In this document: positions 5,146 to 7,508 of the stretch, piece by piece | Layout: each line of letters begins with the position of its first letter | Numbering within the stretch: position 1 is the stretch's first letter | NCBI GenBank assembly: GCA_021851625.1 | Contig: JAJZCX010000062.1 | Span: forward strand, 1-7,508 | Source: Acidobacteriota bacterium | Lineage (GTDB): Bacteria; Acidobacteriota; Terriglobia; Terriglobales; Acidobacteriaceae | Length of the DNA: 7,508 nt | Reading direction: 5' to 3' | Program-made: the position numbers and the translations under genes | Notes under the pieces: generated by a model | Seen by the model: only the letters and a program-made list of their open reading frames with translations | Databases searched by the model: none | Told to the model about the DNA's origin: nothing

Positions 5146-5162
5146 ATTTTGTATGCGATAGT
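5133..5162 (+). promoter_or_regulatory. Weak promoter candidate in the 151-base gap
   Basis: TTCGCA (5133-5138) and GATAGT (5157-5162) match the -35 and -10 consensus in 4 of 6 bases each, with an 18-base spacer and a TG one base before the -10 (TGCGATAGT). It lies at the start of the non-coding interval after the ribbon-helix-helix gene. The rest of that interval, to 5296, shows no open frame with normal codon use and no T-tailed hairpin, only a purine-rich run with AAAAAAA near 5268-5274. Confidence 0.22.
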
Positions 5163-5296
5163 GAGTGCAGCAAACCATCGACCGTCTGCGTTTCACGCCG
5201 CGACGCCTGTTCGGGTCCTTTCTCCGCGATAGGGGAACAGAAACAACAGCAGACAGGGCTTTCCCAAAAAAACGAAGCGAACGAGAGACCACGACC

Positions 5297-5728
5297 ATGC
5301 GGAATACTCGACTGCGTGAAGCTGTGCCGCTGTGCGACTGCAATGGAAACTTTTTGCAGATGATTAGCCATGCGCGGGGCGCGGAAAAAGTGACGGACGG
5401 GACGGCGACGGCGGTGCGCAGCCTGAGCTGTGGCCGCAGTCGCATTGTGCGTTATGTGGAGACCGACGGCGCAACGGCGAGCCGCTCGCGTGCCAGCGCG
5501 ACGATGCTGGACGCGCGGGACGCGATGGCGATTGCCGGGTGTTACGGGCGCAGCCGCACGGCGCGATTGCCGGAGGTCGACACCCGTGGGCGCGATTCGA
5601 AACATGCGCGAGAGCTGGCAGCCGACGCCAAGATGCCGCCGGAAGATGCCGTCGAGAGGCGGCAAAACAAGTTTGCGATGTGGCAGCGGGTGCCGCTGTG
5701 GAATGCGCGACACGTCGCGTGGGGGTAA
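5297..5728 (+). CDS. Hypothetical protein, 143 residues
   Basis: Reading from ATG 5297 gives 143 residues. The frame extends upstream to GTG 5165, but third-position GC falls off there, so the later start is preferred despite a weak ribosome binding site (GAGAG near 5283). The N-terminal 50 residues (AVPLCDCNGNFLQMISHARG, then IVRYVETDG) resemble a short domain I recall from small acidobacterial proteins (VPLxDxxGxFLxxIS...). The middle is Ala/Arg/Ser-rich with several cysteines, and the C-terminus is charged (KMPPEDAVERRQNKFAMWQR). No catalytic motif or membrane span is visible. The domain resemblance is from memory and not checked. It follows the 151-base gap and may head its own transcript. 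Confidence 0.6.
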   Translation: MRNTRLREAVPLCDCNGNFLQMISHARGAEKVTDGTATAVRSLSCGRSRIVRYVETDGATASRSRASATMLDARDAMAIAGCYGRSRTARLPEVDTRGRDSKHARELAADAKMPPEDAVERRQNKFAMWQRVPLWNARHVAWG

Positions 5729-5771
5729 GTGTGGCGCCGTGGGGAAATCGAGAAGGGCTCGGATATCACTC

Positions 5772-5790
5772 CCTGGCATTTGAGGCCAGG
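5772..5790 (+). repeat. 6-bp stem-loop ahead of the zinc-ribbon gene
   Basis: CCTGGC (5772-5777) pairs with GCCAGG (5785-5790) across the 7-base loop ATTTGAG. It sits 8 bases before a ribosome binding site (AGGAG, 5798-5802). It may tune translation of the next gene, or be chance in GC-rich DNA. No terminator T-run follows. Confidence 0.35.
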
Positions 5791-5811
5791 TCCTCCCAGG
5801 AGCTGCAAGGG

Positions 5812-6096
5812 GTGCGCGTCGAAGCGAAGATCTGCGAGCTGTGCGGGGTGGGATTTTTCCGGCAACATGCGGAGCGCGAGTGCAAGCGCTGCGCGGCCAA
5901 GCTGGCGCAGCCGCCAGCGCCGATTCCGCCGATTACGGCGGCGGATCGGGAGCGCACAAGCAAAGGGCTGCACTATCCGAAGATGCGGGCCGCAGCGTAT
6001 GAGCGGGCTCGAAAACGACGCGAAGAGCGATCCAAGCGGCAACGAGAGGGTCGGATGCGTGGGCCGAGGCTATTGGGGCCGAGAGCGATCCAGTGA
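5812..6096 (+). CDS. Zinc-ribbon protein with basic C-terminus
   Basis: The protein is 94 residues from GTG 5812, which is preferred because AGGAG (5798-5802) lies 9 bases upstream and the product then begins directly with the domain (VRVEAKICELCGVGFF). A GTG at 5731, just after the previous stop, would add 27 residues of unremarkable sequence and is the alternative. Cysteines C8-x2-C11 and C24-x2-C27 form a short zinc ribbon. A Pro-rich linker (AQPPAPIPPI) leads to a long, strongly basic helix (RAAAYERARKRREERSKRQR), typical of a nucleic-acid-binding protein. I cannot name the family. In bases 5729-5811 another frame is also open, so the exact N-terminus is uncertain. Confidence 0.62.
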   Translation: MRVEAKICELCGVGFFRQHAERECKRCAAKLAQPPAPIPPITAADRERTSKGLHYPKMRAAAYERARKRREERSKRQREGRMRGPRLLGPRAIQ

Positions 6097-6107
6097 ACGG
6101 AGGAAGC

Positions 6108-6407
6108 GTGATCAACCCTGAAGTTGGTTCGGCGCTGATCGGGGCCGGTGTGTCCACCGTCGCGATGCTGGCGAATCGTTTAGTGGTGACCGCGAAAATG
6201 CAGGCGAAGCAGGAAGAGCATTCGGAAAAATTCAAAGAAGTTGGGGTCCTCTTCGCGGGCCTGGATCAGCGGTTTGTGCCGCGCAATGAGCTCGATTCGC
6301 GGCTGACGTCGTTGGACAGAGGGCAAGAGCGCATCGAGAAGCTGCTGAATTTGGCGCTCTCGCTGGGGCGCGAGAGGAACTTCAACCGCGACGGAAGAGA
6401 GCCCTAG
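6108..6407 (+). CDS. Coiled-coil protein with a hydrophobic N-terminus
   Basis: The protein is 99 residues from GTG 6108 (GGAGG at 6099-6103, spacing 4); a GTG at 6093 that overlaps the previous stop (GTGA) would add five residues. The first 20 residues (MINPEVGSALIGAGVSTVAM) are hydrophobic and Gly/Ala-rich, a possible single membrane helix. The rest is helical and charged, with heptad-like spacing (EEHSEKFKEVGVLF, then NELDSRLTSLDRGQERIEKLL). A short N-terminal anchor with a coiled-coil body two genes before an endolysin fits a holin-associated or structural accessory protein, but I do not recognise a family and the membrane call is weak. Confidence 0.62.
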   Translation: MINPEVGSALIGAGVSTVAMLANRLVVTAKMQAKQEEHSEKFKEVGVLFAGLDQRFVPRNELDSRLTSLDRGQERIEKLLNLALSLGRERNFNRDGREP

Positions 6408-6408
6408 G

Positions 6409-6789
6409 ATGGACGAAAAAAAAATATTTGCAAGCGGGGCGCAGAGTTCGGGCCGCGTGGCGCGGTACGATTTGGTCCCGCGCAATTTTTTACGGCGCGT
6501 GGCGGAGCGGTTTGGGCTGGGAGTGGGCAAGTATGGCGAGCGCTGCTATCGCAAGGGGTTGCGGGACCGCGAATTTATCCTGGATCGCCTGAACCATTTG
6601 CAGGAGCATATGCAGGCATATTTGGCACCGCAGAATGTGGATGAGGCACTCGACGACAACCTGGCGGCGATTGGGTGGGCGGCGGCGTTTCTGTGCGAAG
6701 TGGAAGCGGATCGGATTGGCGCGCAGGTCCTGATGAAGATACGCGCGGAACGCGGACAAAGCATGCAGGTGCAGGTAAAGCGGGGCTGA
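6409..6789 (+). CDS. dATP/dGTP diphosphohydrolase-like protein (MazZ/DUF5664-type)
   Basis: This 126-residue, all-alpha protein carries the motifs of the phage dATP/dGTP diphosphohydrolase domain: GRVARYDLVP (15-24), VAERFGLGVGKYGER (31-45), the DRLNHLQEH helix (59-67) and DEALDDNLAAIGWAAAFL (78-95). Acidic D82/D83 and E79 are candidates for metal binding, and KYG(D/E)R is characteristic. Family members hydrolyse purine deoxynucleoside triphosphates to monophosphate and pyrophosphate. The best-known relative, cyanophage S-2L MazZ, supports 2-aminoadenine DNA. No PurZ or matching polymerase is in the window, so here only precursor-pool control can be inferred. The start ATG follows the previous TAG by one base, with GGAAGAGAG upstream. 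The C-terminal 30 residues look like a lineage-specific extension. Confidence 0.8.
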   Translation: MDEKKIFASGAQSSGRVARYDLVPRNFLRRVAERFGLGVGKYGERCYRKGLRDREFILDRLNHLQEHMQAYLAPQNVDEALDDNLAAIGWAAAFLCEVEADRIGAQVLMKIRAERGQSMQVQVKRG

Positions 6790-6790
6790 G

Positions 6791-7306
6791 ATGGCGAATG
6801 TCCAAGCAGCGGTGGAAGCGGTGTTGCGCCAAGAGGATTCGACGCTGAGCGGACGCATCACGGAGATAGCGGGCGATGCGGGGGGCTTGACGCGATTTGG
6901 GTTTGCCAGCGCGTTTCATCCGGAATTGCGCGAGACCACGTTTTACACGACGATGACGAATGCCGACGCGCTGCAGCTTGCGACGGAAAAGATGACGAGG
7001 GAGTACGCGGAGCCGTTGTGGATTGGCGCGATTGGGGATCAGGCGCTGGCGACGAAGGTACTGAGCTACGGGGTGAACGAGTGTCCGCAACGCGCGATTG
7101 AGGCATTGCAGAACGCGGTGATTGTGATCCATCCTGGACTTCGGCTGAAGGTGGATGGCGTGATGGGACCGCAGACGATGGAAGCGGTGAATCGCTGCAT
7201 GGCTGGAAGTCTGCTGAATGCGTTCCGGCTGCATATGATTGAGCGCTACGTGGTGTACGCGAAAGACAACGTGCTGCGCGGGCTGATTGATCGGGCGCTG
7301 GCGTGA
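6791..7306 (+). CDS. Endolysin: GH108 lysozyme-like domain with peptidoglycan-binding tail
   Basis: This 171-residue protein shows the GH108 pattern: E15 in VLRQEDSTLSG is the expected catalytic Glu, followed by GDAGGLTRFGFASAFHPEL (29-47), AEPLW (about 74-78) and ALATKVLSYGVNECPQRAIE. The last third (NAVIVIHPGLRLKVDGVMGP, then TMEAVNR) is the PG_binding_3 domain. GH108 enzymes cleave the glycan strands of peptidoglycan, so it should release progeny phage. No signal peptide or membrane helix is seen, so export would need a holin. Length is normal for the family. The start ATG is one base after the preceding stop. It ends in a GTGA overlap with a tiny downstream ORF, consistent with a coupled lysis cassette. 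Confidence 0.88.
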   Translation: MANVQAAVEAVLRQEDSTLSGRITEIAGDAGGLTRFGFASAFHPELRETTFYTTMTNADALQLATEKMTREYAEPLWIGAIGDQALATKVLSYGVNECPQRAIEALQNAVIVIHPGLRLKVDGVMGPQTMEAVNRCMAGSLLNAFRLHMIERYVVYAKDNVLRGLIDRALA

Positions 7307-7386
7307 GCGAGGTTTTGCGGATGGCGCGGCTGATGGCCTGGGGCTACGGCGCGTTGGTGGCGAAGAAGGCGCGAGGCGAAACGTGA
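7303..7386 (+). CDS. Tiny 27-residue ORF in the lysis cassette
   Basis: A GTG at 7303 overlaps the endolysin stop (GTGA), and the frame ends at a TGA that shares one base with the next ATG (TGATG, 7384-7388). The product (MSEVLRMARLMAWGYGALVA plus KKARGET) is an amphipathic to hydrophobic helix with a basic end. Coupling on both sides and high third-position GC support translation, but the length is too short for certainty. It could be a small membrane-active peptide or only a translational relay. Confidence 0.45.
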   Translation: MSEVLRMARLMAWGYGALVAKKARGET

Positions 7387-7508
7387 TGGACGCAGCTACG
7401 GTCTTTGGGTTTTGCATGGGCGTGGTTGCGCGAACGGTGACAGGCGCAGTACTGCGGCGCATCGGGTGGGTGTGCGTGGGCATCGTTGGGCTGTTTGCGC
7501 TGGATTTG
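7386..7508 (+). CDS. N-terminal part of a membrane protein, holin candidate (partial)
   Basis: The frame starts at ATG 7386 and runs off the window after 41 codons. The visible part (MDAATVFGFCMGVVARTVTG, then VLRRIGWVCVGIVGLFALDL) has a weakly hydrophobic first segment and a clear hydrophobic helix at about residues 27-41, separated by an Arg pair. Position directly after an endolysin makes a holin or other lysis protein plausible, but the protein is cut off and no family is recognised. Confidence 0.55.
   Translation, partial: MDAATVFGFCMGVVARTVTGAVLRRIGWVCVGIVGLFALDL

Noticed and set aside
5745..5830. tRNA-like fold around the 7-base loop ATTTGAG (5778-5784)
   Set aside because: The stem-loop resembles an anticodon arm, but no D-arm, no GTTCGA-type T-loop and no closing acceptor stem could be found around it.
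6575..7483. Long open frame on the - strand (302 codons) opposite the diphosphohydrolase and endolysin
   Set aside because: The + strand genes have clear families here, and the - strand product is Pro/Arg/His-rich, as expected for an antisense shadow.

Overview
The window is a compact, GC-rich (about 60% by eye), single-strand gene block that reads as part of a tailed-phage or prophage genome. At least 19 genes lie on the + strand, most of them short. Many junctions are ATGA, GTGA, TTGA or TGATG stop/start overlaps, and I find no believable gene on the - strand. Phage identity rests on a DUF5131 (phage Gp37/Gp68) protein, a DUF1937 protein, a dATP/dGTP diphosphohydrolase-like protein and a GH108 endolysin with a peptidoglycan-binding tail. 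My best guess for the host is an Acidobacteriota (Terriglobia-type) soil bacterium. That guess rests only on recall of similar small proteins, and no gene here proves it.

Layout. 1-1214: a run of unrecognised early-type genes (a charged partial protein, a tiny membrane protein, a zinc-ribbon plus membrane protein, and a 200-residue unknown). 1215-1334: a non-coding leader with mutually exclusive hairpins. 1335-3160: DUF5131, two small unknowns, and DUF1937. 3199-4353: a winged-helix replication-initiator candidate. Its coding sequence holds iteron-like repeats, then an AT-rich tract, then a G/C hairpin, which is the order found in the lambda O gene. A 68-codon gene with a strong ribosome binding site lies nested in another frame just downstream of that hairpin. 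4350-6096: a degenerate receiver-like protein, two zinc-ribbon proteins, a ribbon-helix-helix-like protein and an unknown, interrupted by a 151-base non-coding stretch. 6108-7508: a coiled-coil protein with a hydrophobic N-terminus, the dNTP diphosphohydrolase, the endolysin, a 27-codon ORF, and the start of a membrane protein that could be a holin.

How the parts fit. The centre looks like a replication module in which the initiator gene carries its own origin. Two nucleotide-related proteins (DUF1937 and the dATP/dGTP diphosphohydrolase) could adjust precursor pools. The right end looks like a lysis cassette. The most interesting items are the predicted origin inside the initiator gene, the nested frame-2 gene, and the structured leader before the DUF5131 gene. 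All functional statements are sequence-based predictions.
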